Shown here: positions 9,695-17,889 of the stretch, piece after piece
Numbering within the stretch: position 1 is the first letter of the stretch
Layout: the number at the start of each line of letters is the position of its first letter
Source: Chara braunii
Lineage: Eukaryota > Streptophyta > Charophyceae > Charales > Characeae
DNA: 25,723 nucleotides
Direction of reading: 5' to 3'
Assembly (NCBI GenBank): GCA_003427395.1
Contig: BFEA01000241.1
Coordinates: forward strand, 799,841 to 825,563
The notes under the pieces: generated by a model
Told to the model about the DNA's origin: nothing
What the model saw: the letters and a program-made list of their open reading frames with translations, nothing else
Databases searched by the model: none
Translations under genes and position numbers: made by a program

Positions 9695-9816
9695 TACCTT
9701 CTTCACCCGAATACAACGTACGGTCATAATTATGGCTGTACCTGGACAGAAAGCTGCCTCAAATGCAGCTATAATGACCGAACGTAACGGTACGTTGTAT
9801 TCGGGTGAAGAGGGTA
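9695..9816. mobile_element. Hairpin element H3
   Basis: The outer arms at 9700-9721 and 9790-9811 are perfect inverted repeats (22 bp; core CTTCACCCGAATACAACGTA). The inner GGTCAT and GGCTG part of the left arm pairs with CAGCTATAATGACC on the right after a roughly 10-bp insertion (GAACGTAACG) that partly repeats arm sequence. TA lies at both outer ends. It belongs to the same family as H1. Confidence 0.82.
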
Positions 9817-10403
9817 GGCATGATGAGCCCCCATGACTCCATGAGTGAATCGAGTGCCCCTGTCAGAGGTCTGTGCCTAGACTACTCCTACTCGGGCTAC
9901 CACAGGCAATGCCAAATGAATATCTAGCCAGCCTATGACAGCCTACCCTCAGCTCTTCGCCCTTCGCACTGTTCGCAGCACTGCCGCAATCTACTACTTA
10001 TTGAATTTCCCTTACTGAGCTTGTCTGTAGTTTGCCAGGTTGTGCATATCCCATTGTTTAGCTTATGTATGCGGTTCATAGAAAGAGACCCATCTGTCTG
10101 ACTGCATCGACGTGGGATAGAAAGACCGCATACATAAGCTATGTATGCATATCCCATTGTTAAGCTTATGTATGCGGGCTCTGTATTCTGCACCAATCTG
10201 CTGTCACGTGATGCGGGCCATAGAAAGAGACCCATCTATCTGACTGCATCGACGAATGATCGGCATCACTCCACGCAGGCAGACCGAGCGATCCGTTTCT
10301 ATGACCTGGCCCCCACTTTAAGACTTAAACGAAGTCCTCAAAGTCCCAAAATCAACCATCCTGAGACCTGGCCAGCCTTTACACCATGGGCGTGCACTTC
10401 TGA
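9817..10403. repeat. Mixed direct and inverted repeats
   Basis: GCATATCCCATTGTT followed by AGCTTATGTATGCGG occurs at 10044 and 10147. CATAGAAAGAGACCCATCT with TGACTGCATCGACG occurs at 10077 and 10219. TAGCTTATGTATGCGGT (10059-10075) is exactly inverted at 10125-10141. The second direct copy is expanded by about 40 bp of new sequence in its middle. No gene is recognised. Confidence 0.75.
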
Positions 10404-10570
10404 TGCAAGGAGGAGAAGGAGGAGGAGGAGGAGGAAGAAGAAGAAGAAGAAGAAGAAGAAGAAGAAGAAGAAGAAGAAGAAGAAGAAGAAGAAGAAGACA
10501 TTAAGAAAGAATGAGCAACTAGGAGGTGAAGAAGAAGAAGAGGAAGACATCCAAATAGAAGTAAGGCAAT
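10404..10570 (+). repeat. Polypurine GGA/GAA tract
   Basis: About 165 bp of nearly pure purine on the plus strand: GGA repeats change to a long GAA run (about 10433-10498), then further GAAGAAGAAG. GAGCAACTAGGAGGT occurs both within and just after it (10511 and 10569). A shorter GAA run lies at 10723-10750. Mirror-symmetric purine tracts of this kind can form triplex DNA. The tract begins about 340 bp past the stop codon of the COBRA-like gene. Confidence 0.9.
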
Positions 10571-10827
10571 GAGCAACTAGGAGGTCCTAAGGAGAACAGG
10601 AAAGAATGAACACAAGCAAGACAAAGAGAACAGCAATTGATACCCAAGGCAGCTCCTTAAACAAGATTACCATCATACCCATGACAACAGATTAAAAAAT
10701 ATTCTTATTCAAGAGGCATATCAAGAAGAAGAAGAAGAAGAAGAAGAAGAAGGAGACAACTAATTCCTGGCATGGATCGGATAACTTCAACCGCGAGAAA
10801 AAAGCACCGTACTGGTAGGGTTGCCTA

Positions 10828-10866
10828 GCCACCATAGCCACCATAGCCACCATAGCCACCATAGCC
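10828..10866 (+). repeat. 9-bp tandem repeat (GCCACCATA)
   Basis: Four consecutive copies of GCCACCATA are followed by the partial GCCATGG and an ATGGCCC duplicate. It lies about 40 bp beyond the stop codon of the COBRA-like gene, so it may be in the 3' UTR of that transcript. Confidence 0.9.
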
Positions 10867-10905
10867 ATGGCCCATGGCCCAAGGGCATGATGATGGTCAC
10901 TTACA

Positions 10906-13671
10906 TCAATGGTCCATCACGATCCTTCTGTTCATGGTTGACGTCAACCATGACCATGCGCTAAGGATTCGCAACCTTATCTCGAAGAAGGCCGAGGTAA
11001 CAAACTTAAAGAAGAACAAGGGTGATGATCGAGAGGGGGCGGCTGCAGACATGCGTGGAAAAGCCTCAGGCATAACACACTCCTCCCCCATGAAAAGTAC
11101 ACTCTTGGGAAACGCCCCAGGCAGAACTGTGTATAGTCCACTTCGAGAATCAAGAACCGTGAGCCCAACAGAAGCAGCAGCAGAAGCAGCAGAAGAAGAA
11201 GAAGAAGAAGAAGAAGAAGGACGAGCCGTCTTGTTGAAGTATGCCCGCCATTGAACATTACCGGGCTCTGTCAGGTTCTGCTCCAAGATGACATCGTTGA
11301 AGAGTTCGAAGCCCAAAAAAACTAAGTCCTTGTTAGACTCCGTAGAGGTCCAGTTCACCGTATCTGCGAAAGATAGCATTGAGGCGACGCCAGGAGCATA
11401 CTCCAAGACCAAGTACCAGTCGGGGATACGAACTTCGCGAGCATTGGCTATGGCGACCTGCAGTGTCCATCCGTTCTCATCAGCCTGCTGAATATGCAAG
11501 TGCACAGTCACACCGCACCCCGAGCCACATCTGCCGGGGACCATGACTGCTCCTTTCCCTCTTCCTCCTCCGGTCGACTTGAGGTCTTGCACGTTAGCTT
11601 GTCTTCCCACTCTCACCTCCTCCTCCTCCTCCTCCTCCTCCTTTTGCTTTGCTCCGAGCAATAAGAGCGAGGCAGGAGTGGGGCGTGCCGGGGTCCCGAC
11701 GATGCACTGCGAGTTCTGCTCCGACGCAGCGCAGCCGCACACACATGTGGTGCACGGAGACGCGTCCTTGCGTTGACTGTAGAAGGCGGAAATGGACGTG
11801 CAGCACCTCTTTCTTGCCAGGACCTCAGGTCTGGGCCCACACGAGATGGTCCACGTCGCTATCGCCTGCACCGCCTGCCGGCTCCAGTTAAACGCGGGAA
11901 AAAGTGTGGGCTCTGCAATTCGCTGAGGAGTGCTGCAGTCGTATCCCTGCAGTCCGATGGCGAAATCCGACGGCAGAGTCAACGCGTTGACATCCCAATA
12001 CGCGCGTGGTTTGCCAGCCTTGAAGCCAATCTCGGCGATGCTATTTTTAGCATCCAAAGCCGGGGCTGCAAGCGATCCGTTCTTCTTCGTCTTATCCAGA
12101 AAAACAGGCCTAGGATCGCAAGAATAGGCCCCAGTCAGGTTCTTGAAGTCGCTAGCTGCAGGCGTACGGGTGCAATCAGCCCTCAAGGTGGTTTCACAGT
12201 CGTCACAAGACCATAGGAACTCCCCTTGCTCCCATGCAAACGACAACCGCCACCCCGGCTCGCTGGGAATGACCACGTACTTCTGCTGATTCTCGATCCG
12301 GATGCGGACGTCGTAATCCGTTAGTCTGGAGCGGACGACGTCCCAGCGAATGAGAATGCCAGAATAGAGAGAGTAGTTCTGCTCCCTGGGCGACGATCCG
12401 TCAGCCTCAGGTTGGGGGGCAACAAGGACCTGGGGTGGTCGTTGACGACAACAGATTCTGACCATGTATGGCGCCGGCTGCTCGAGATCCGAAGGGTCAC
12501 ATGATACCCCTCCATCGGCCGCCGTCAGATTGATCATGGAAGGGAAATGAGGGATCCTACGGCTAGGGACGCCCAGCTCTGTGCCTTCGATGTTTGCCAG
12601 ATGACCCGAGAACTCTTTTGTGCGATCGAAAGCTGACGTCAACGGCTCGAGGTTCGGTCGGTAAACGGGCGAATGAAGCTGCAGCCCAAGTCCGGCAACG
12701 GGCAGACTAGTGTCCCTAGGGAGCCTTAGGTTGGTGACATTGGTGATGAACTCGTTATGAACGTAGCCGAAGGTCACAGACCAGTCTTTCAACACTCGTG
12801 TGCCTCCATTGCGGACAAGAAAGAGTACCTCGAAGACGTAGAGACCGGGCCTGCTGGACTCCTTGAAGCTATTGACGAAGTACTCCGCCATGATCCCGTT
12901 GCACCGAGCTTGCAAAGCGGGAGAGGCAAGGGCTTCGTCGAGCTCACTAGGGGCGGTGGTGCTGCTGGATGAAGTAGCAAGAAGACTGGAGACGGTCCCC
13001 GATCCCAACGAGGAGGGGGTGGAAGAGCCGGTGCGAGAGGGGGTCAAGGAGGAGGAGGTGGTGGTAGAGGGGAGCGTGAAGGAGGTAGACAAGGATGGGT
13101 CCAACGCAGCAAAGGGGGAGTCTTCCGCCGGCGCCTTCGACTGCTTCTGCAGTCGTCGCCTCACCGGGATCGCGACATCTGTTTTATCCGTTGACTTCGA
13201 CTCCGTTCCCGAACTCTCTGTTGTGCCTGTTCCTGTCTCTGTTCCCGCTGACGAACCTGCGACCGAACCTTGTCGAGGACCAGGACCAGGAACAGGAACT
13301 AGTCCTGTTCCTGGAGCGTGTTTTTGTCCGTCTTGGATTGCTGTCAGATGTCCTCCCTCCTCAGAGAGTACGTCTCCGGCCTTCAGAATGTCCGTCAGAC
13401 TGTCCGTCTGATTGCAGGCTTTGCAGCCCCACACTGTTCGTCCTGGTCCTGCAACTGTTCCTGGTCCTGCTTCTCCTCGTCGTCCAGTTCCTGATTCTGG
13501 ACCTCGTCCTTCTTCTGGTCCAGTTCCTGCCACTGGACCAGGTCCTTCTTCTGCTCCTCCTATTGTACCTGCCACTGTTCCTGATTCCGTTTCTGCTCCC
13601 ACTCCAGTTCCAGCCACCGTTGCTTTTCTTGCTTCTGGTCCAGCTTCTGGTCCTGGTCCAGCTTCAGCCAC
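10906..13671 (-). CDS. COBRA-like protein, COBL7/10/11-type
   Basis: COBRA-like proteins are usually GPI-anchored, extracellular and involved in cellulose deposition and oriented growth. Numbered from the GTG at 13671, residues 1-250 are low complexity: a Gly-Pro/Ala repeat and then Ser/Thr-rich sequence. From residue 257 (CNG) to about 410 lies the N-terminal domain specific to the COBL7 group. Residues 435-650 form the COBRA domain, ending in CTTCVCGC (about 640). Residues 713-865 carry CGSGCGV and FPKSVLFMGEEC. A poly-Glu run (about 678-685) and a poly-Ser run (about 818-826) come from triplet expansions. There is no intron over this span. The frame stays open upstream to 13905 with no ATG and no signal peptide, so a 5' exon is probably upstream, possibly in the N gap. 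The C-terminal hydrophobic stretch (about 883-909) is a weak GPI signal, so the 3' end may also be misread. Family assignment is firm; the termini are not. Confidence 0.88.
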   Translation of the reverse strand: MAEAGPGPEAGPEARKATVAGTGVGAETESGTVAGTIGGAEEGPGPVAGTGPEEGRGPESGTGRRGEAGPGTVAGPGRTVWGCKACNQTDSLTDILKAGDVLSEEGGHLTAIQDGQKHAPGTGLVPVPGPGPRQGSVAGSSAGTETGTGTTESSGTESKSTDKTDVAIPVRRRLQKQSKAPAEDSPFAALDPSLSTSFTLPSTTTSSSLTPSRTGSSTPSSLGSGTVSSLLATSSSSTTAPSELDEALASPALQARCNGIMAEYFVNSFKESSRPGLYVFEVLFLVRNGGTRVLKDWSVTFGYVHNEFITNVTNLRLPRDTSLPVAGLGLQLHSPVYRPNLEPLTSAFDRTKEFSGHLANIEGTELGVPSRRIPHFPSMINLTAADGGVSCDPSDLEQPAPYMVRICCRQRPPQVLVAPQPEADGSSPREQNYSLYSGILIRWDVVRSRLTDYDVRIRIENQQKYVVIPSEPGWRLSFAWEQGEFLWSCDDCETTLRADCTRTPAASDFKNLTGAYSCDPRPVFLDKTKKNGSLAAPALDAKNSIAEIGFKAGKPRAYWDVNALTLPSDFAIGLQGYDCSTPQRIAEPTLFPAFNWSRQAVQAIATWTISCGPRPEVLARKRCCTSISAFYSQRKDASPCTTCVCGCAASEQNSQCIVGTPARPTPASLLLLGAKQKEEEEEEEEVRVGRQANVQDLKSTGGGRGKGAVMVPGRCGSGCGVTVHLHIQQADENGWTLQVAIANAREVRIPDWYLVLEYAPGVASMLSFADTVNWTSTESNKDLVFLGFELFNDVILEQNLTEPGNVQWRAYFNKTARPSSSSSSSSSAASAAASVGLTVLDSRSGLYTVLPGAFPKSVLFMGEECVMPEAFPRMSAAAPSRSSPLFFFKFVTSAFFEIRLRILSAWSWLTSTMNRRIVMDH

Positions 13672-13735
13672 TGTTCCTGGTCCTGCTTCTGGTCCTGTCC
13701 CTGGTAAACGTCCTGGACCAGCTTCAGCATCTGTC
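13420..13735 (-). repeat. TCCTGG-type hexamer repeat within coding sequence
   Basis: The plus strand shows irregular repetition of CCTGTTCCTGGTCC, GCTTCTGGTCC and similar units in 6-bp phase. Read in the COBRA-like frame this gives Gly-Pro, Ala-Gly and Glu-Ala-Gly-Pro repeats. The frame is open without an ATG, so the repeat is probably part of an exon whose start is elsewhere. The opposite strand would read as Pro-rich sequence, which is a by-product. Confidence 0.8.
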
Positions 13736-13905
13736 CGCTCAGTGCCGCCGGTTGTGGTCTCGTTTTTCTGACGGTTCGTTCCATCCGGGTTTACGCTGTT
13801 CAGAGTCTTCAGACCAACTGCTACTGCTTCTCCTCCTGCTCCATCCGCTTTTCGGACTCTTCCTGCGACGGTTCGATCATTCGAGTACAGACAGACTGAG
13901 TACAG

Positions 13906-14298
13906 TCATCAGTGACTCGTCACTTTCTGACAGGGAACAGCATACATAATGATTGCAAAAAAACAAAAAAAGGCAGAGGACGTTGACTTCAAGCAAATTC
14001 TCATGCTTATCTAGTACTTTATACTATAATAATGGCCTCCCTCCGCTACACAACACTCTACATGAATGCGGACGCTTTGTCGACCAGGTGCATTCGGACG
14101 AGTCTAGCATTTCGAATGTATCGGGTCCAAAACCGCCCTAATGCATGTACTAGAGTAGTAGAGTGTTGTGCTCCACCCACTACACACAACCGACCAGCCA
14201 TCCCCCACCACATACCACCAAATGCTACCCAGCAAATACGACGCAACTCCCACCACCCACCACACACCACACACCACCCACCACCCACCACCCACCAC
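13906..14298. other. Upstream side of the COBRA-like gene
   Basis: No further coding exon is recognised. A minus-strand TATAAAG (14017-14023) could be a TATA box, but nothing supports a start site. The (CCACCCA)-type microsatellite at 14240-14298 runs into the sequence gap. Confidence 0.4.
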
Positions 14299-15048
14299 NN
14301 NNNNNNNNNNNNNNNNNNNNNNNNNNNNNNNNNNNNNNNNNNNNNNNNNNNNNNNNNNNNNNNNNNNNNNNNNNNNNNNNNNNNNNNNNNNNNNNNNNNN
14401 NNNNNNNNNNNNNNNNNNNNNNNNNNNNNNNNNNNNNNNNNNNNNNNNNNNNNNNNNNNNNNNNNNNNNNNNNNNNNNNNNNNNNNNNNNNNNNNNNNNN
14501 NNNNNNNNNNNNNNNNNNNNNNNNNNNNNNNNNNNNNNNNNNNNNNNNNNNNNNNNNNNNNNNNNNNNNNNNNNNNNNNNNNNNNNNNNNNNNNNNNNNN
14601 NNNNNNNNNNNNNNNNNNNNNNNNNNNNNNNNNNNNNNNNNNNNNNNNNNNNNNNNNNNNNNNNNNNNNNNNNNNNNNNNNNNNNNNNNNNNNNNNNNNN
14701 NNNNNNNNNNNNNNNNNNNNNNNNNNNNNNNNNNNNNNNNNNNNNNNNNNNNNNNNNNNNNNNNNNNNNNNNNNNNNNNNNNNNNNNNNNNNNNNNNNNN
14801 NNNNNNNNNNNNNNNNNNNNNNNNNNNNNNNNNNNNNNNNNNNNNNNNNNNNNNNNNNNNNNNNNNNNNNNNNNNNNNNNNNNNNNNNNNNNNNNNNNNN
14901 NNNNNNNNNNNNNNNNNNNNNNNNNNNNNNNNNNNNNNNNNNNNNNNNNNNNNNNNNNNNNNNNNNNNNNNNNNNNNNNNNNNNNNNNNNNNNNNNNNNN
15001 NNNNNNNNNNNNNNNNNNNNNNNNNNNNNNNNNNNNNNNNNNNNNNNN
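14299..15048. other. Assembly gap, 750 N
   Basis: Exactly 750 unknown bases. The base after the gap is the same base that follows the adapter at 20815, so the right edge of the gap is a contig that began at a mate-pair junction. Confidence 0.99.
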
Positions 15049-15108
15049 GAGAGAGAGAGAGTACTTTTAACGACTCGACTCCACTCCCTGGGATAAGTCT
15101 TCTCAGGG

Positions 15109-15279
15109 ATGATGGCTGCTCCTGCTGAGATCGTTCCGCGCCGTTGGATGCACCAGCGATGTCGCAGCGCAGAAGCTGGTATGGATGTTGAAGAGACCCA
15201 GATAGGAAAGGAATCCGATATGGACGATGCAGACGTACTTTCCGTACTTTCCTTTTTCGTCTATGTATGCCTCACATAA
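15109..15279 (+). CDS. Short unassigned open frame, 56 residues
   Basis: ATG at 15109, immediately followed by a second ATG, opens a 56-residue frame beginning MMAAPAEIVPRRW, with an acidic middle and a hydrophobic end. A GT at 15236 could be a splice donor after an acidic DDAD stretch, which would make this a first exon. No family is recognised and the frame may be chance. An identical copy in the duplicated block lies at 20876-21046. Confidence 0.15.
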   Translation: MMAAPAEIVPRRWMHQRCRSAEAGMDVEETQIGKESDMDDADVLSVLSFFVYVCLT

Positions 15280-15832
15280 TATGCCATGTCTTCCTCCATC
15301 CCCTCCCCGCAAACAATAAAGGCTATATAGCTCATATACTCCTGGAAATCCCTCCAGCCACTGTTCCCACAAGTCTACAAGTCCACAAACTGAATTCCCC
15401 AAGTGGCTGCTCGTCGTACTCGAGTAAGAAATCAGTATGGCCGTGCATTTTTATCTTCCATGGAAGAGCAACATGATCGCCGAGAAAACTTCTAGTGTGA
15501 GGGCCTACGGTAATTGCACCACTCGCCATCCACCAACATTTTGAATGCATATGGACGTCAGCGCTGTCCGAATGCATTCAAATATTGGCGGAGGGTGAGT
15601 TGGTGGCACTAGTAGTGAGTCGGGACTGAGAGTAAAAAAAAAAAAAAAAAAAGTAGGGACTGAGAGAAACAGGCAGACGGAGTCTCAGAGCACGGTCGGA
15701 CAGAAGAAAGAGGAGAATGCATGAGGCCAGATGGGAGCGCAAAAACGTCCACATTCAGCCGGAAATGTCCATGCAGGGTGAGTAGGTGGTACTAGTAGTG
15801 AGTAGGGACTCTGAGAAACAGACAGTTTAATA

Positions 15833-15862
15833 TCTGATCCGTGGTCCATCGGGCCACATTAA
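15833..15862 (+). pseudogene. U2 snRNA-derived fragment
   Basis: CAGTTTAATATCTGATCCGT followed by GGTCCATCGGGCCACATTA matches the U2 segment around stem-loop II, which in plants reads CAGTTTAATATCTGAT and then a GTGGGCC/GGCCCAC stem. The 7-bp stem can still form here (GTGGTCC with GGGCCAC, one T-G wobble). The 5' half is absent and A-rich plus (TAA)n sequence follows, which is a retroposed-tail appearance. The duplicated block has the same fragment at 21600. Confidence 0.72.
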
Positions 15863-16103
15863 AAAAAAAATAATAATAATAATAATAATAATAAAAATGA
15901 TGAAACAGATTGATAGGGTCCTTTTTACTGCCGTTTCTTTTTTTTTTTTAACTACCAGGCGCATTCACAATTTGACTTCGCTGGACGTATCTAACCGCAA
16001 CACAGACAAGATTCACTCGAAAAAGTGACAGGGAGAGTACATCCCACTCAGGCTTGTAGTTGTTCACCCGACCACGCTGGCTTTTTTTTTTTTTTTTTCC
16101 TTG

Positions 16104-16222
16104 AAAGTTCAGTGATGTGACGATGTGCCAAAATTTTACGGTCTTTAATATAATAAAAAAAAAAGACAATGTGCCAAAACCACGTTGGCCTTGGCACAGT
16201 GTCACATCACTGCATTTCGAAG
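16104..16222. mobile_element. Imperfect inverted-repeat element, about 120 bp
   Basis: GTTCAGTGATGTGACGATGT and GCCAA near 16106 pair with the reverse complement of sequence ending near 16222 (TGCAGTGATGTGACACTGTG, then CCAA). A (TAA)-like and A-rich centre separates them. No protein is encoded; it looks like a MITE-like remnant. Confidence 0.5.
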
Positions 16223-16436
16223 GGTGGGGGAAAAAAAAACGAAAAGGAAAAGAAGTTCAAAAGAAAACAGAAAGGTGGGAAAAAAAGAAGGGTAGTCTTA
16301 CCGTCTTCCCCTGAGCATAGCGCACCCTCGTCGGGACTGTATCGGGGCGGAAATATCGCCTACATACATTCATTTCATGATGAGCGCACGTTGTGTTCGC
16401 GGGAGACGGTAGCGTGGAGGCATGTAATAGCTGGTT

Positions 16437-16543
16437 ACTGTCTTCACCCGAATAGAACGCCCGGTCATTATAACTGGATTTGGGCCAACTGTCTGTCCAG
16501 ATACAGTGGCAGTGACCGGTCGTTCTGTTCGGGTGAAGATAGT
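16437..16543. mobile_element. Hairpin element H4
   Basis: The left arm ACTGTCTTCACCCGAATAGA with ACGCCCGGTCATTATAACTG pairs with the reverse complement of the right arm (ACTATCTTCACCCGAACAGA, then ACGACCGGTCACTG). The outer 12 bp (TCTTCACCCGAA) are perfect. It is the same family as H1-H3, about 6.6 kb away and more diverged, so the family is dispersed rather than a local duplication. Confidence 0.8.
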
Positions 16544-17889
16544 CGTACTCTACTCGGAAACGTCGCGTCCCTCGTCGACCAACCCTTCAGCTAACACCTC
16601 GGGCTGAATCGGGTATGCTTGAGTCAAACTGAATCATCAATTGAATAAGGCCGGGATTCGACCCACATACGTCCAGACAATATGCTTGTGAAGATCGTGT
16701 GATCCAGTTTTGCTTGTCGTCTGACTGATAAAATTCCAGTGACAATTTCTTCTTCCTTTGGTTAAATTGTCAAATTGGACCATTTGGTCCATTTCTGGAT
16801 GTGTTCAGCCCACATCGACGTCCGAATTCAAGCCAGATACGTCCGTAAAGGGGGACTCTTCTTCACAGCAGTTGCATGCCATCCCCATGAACTTTATGCA
16901 CAGGACAAATCGAGATAAAATAAAGAAAGTAGATACCGCACAGGACAAATCCAAAGGAAATAGAAAAAAAAGACATGCGGCTGATGATGCCACATGACTA
17001 GGATGAGAGTCTTGTAGTCGGGGCCGCAGGCCCACACAGCGCCGGAATCAAGTCGGGTGGGTGCCACACACCGCGGGAATCATGTAGGGTGGGTGGGACG
17101 GCTTCGCCAAAATAGGAGAGGGAAAACGAGCTCTCTTCCCAATGAGTGGCTGACTGCTTGATGTGATTGTGACAGGTTTGCTTCGCAACCTGCAGTGACC
17201 TGTCCTCAGCCGGTTACATATACTGTCTCCGCGCAAGGAAATGGCAGCGGCGGCCGTCGGCCCACTGAGGCGCAAGGAAATGGCAGTGGTAGGCGGCCGT
17301 CGGCCCAGTGAGGCCCTGCTGCATCCAGGGTGAGTTCCGGTTGACTTCTGATCCCAAACGTGGATGCTGGGAGAGAATACAATCCCACCGGAACCGCCCT
17401 GATGAGAGGAGAACTGGGAAACTGTCCCAACCGTGCGTGGAGAGTCCTCGGGCGAAGAGGTGAACTGCTGAAAAGGCATTTGGGTTTCGAGAGGCCGTAC
17501 GTTGAGGTACTGGCCTCCGTGCCCAACCTGTAAGGCAGACGTAGGACAACTCCTGCACAGGACAAAATTAATCCAAATAGAATAGAAAAAAGTCATGCTG
17601 CTGATGATGCCACATCAAAGGGGTTTTCACCGTGGGGGACATTTGGGACTTCAAACGGGGAGCATGGAAAACGGCTGTTCAAATGAAAGACCAGCTGAGA
17701 TATGTCAGACAAAGGGAGCAAAAGCTCGAACAGCTCCAACTTTCCTCCAAGAAGCCATACCTCTTGCATGGATCCCGCCCCTGAAAAAAGGCCCCTCGAT
17801 TGAACAAGGGGACTGGGTGCTTAAATGGCCCCCAACTGGTCCCCCAAAATTTGCAAGGTGGCAGAAGTAAATGGCCCCCAACTGCTCCA
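16544..17889. repeat. Gene-poor region with diverged direct repeats
   Basis: GCACAGGACAAA followed by GCTGATGATGCCACAT occurs at 16937 and 17555, with an extra GCACAGGACAAATC at 16899. GGGAATCATGTAGGGTGGGT (17075) repeats GGAATCAAGTCGGGTGGGT (17043). GCGCAAGGAAATGGCAG with GGCGGCCGTCGGCCCA is tandem at about 17232-17312. A plus frame at about 17782-17870 contains GDWVL followed by KFARW, a weak echo of the C-terminus of a Ty3-type integrase. That is too little to annotate as a gene. Confidence 0.5.

Larger units (their letters stand above)
15049..16099 (+). repeat. 1,051-bp block, copy 1
   Basis: This block appears again at 20816-21866 with a constant offset of 5,767, so there are no indels, including at the A19 run and the (TAA)n run; segments I compared were identical. 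Internally it has related modules GTGAGTTGGTGGCACTAGTA (15595) and GTGAGTAGGTGGTACTAGTA (15779), and an inverted pair near 15531-15588 (CCAACATTTTGAATGCAT with its diverged reverse complement). Part of it recurs a third time at 25651. Copy 1 continues past 16099 into unique sequence, so it is the more credible location. Confidence 0.97.

Noticed and set aside
10141-10572. Frame with a long poly-Lys run
   Set aside because: It is generated by the GAA microsatellite.
13412-13771. Plus-strand Pro-rich frame resembling an arabinogalactan-type protein
   Set aside because: It is the complement of the Gly-Pro repeat in the COBRA-like frame, which has strong family support downstream; no signal peptide or anchor.
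13095-13949. 284-residue Leu-rich plus-strand frame
   Set aside because: It is a third reading of the hexamer repeat and antisense of the COBRA-like gene. The composition is that of the repeat and no domain is visible.
14017-14023. TATA box for the COBRA-like gene
   Set aside because: A single TATAAAG in AT-rich sequence, with no start codon in the open frame downstream; kept only as a note in the upstream region.
16640-16670. tRNA-like B box (GGATTCGACCC)
   Set aside because: No matching A box, acceptor stem or cloverleaf could be formed around it.
16773-16795. TGGACCA-TT-TGGTCCA palindrome as a regulatory site
   Set aside because: The arms are only 7 bp, with no nearby gene or repeated occurrence to give it meaning.
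17640-17870. Ty3-type integrase C-terminal tail (GDWVL motif)
   Set aside because: Only one short motif is present, frames are broken, and no catalytic residues or chromodomain are visible.
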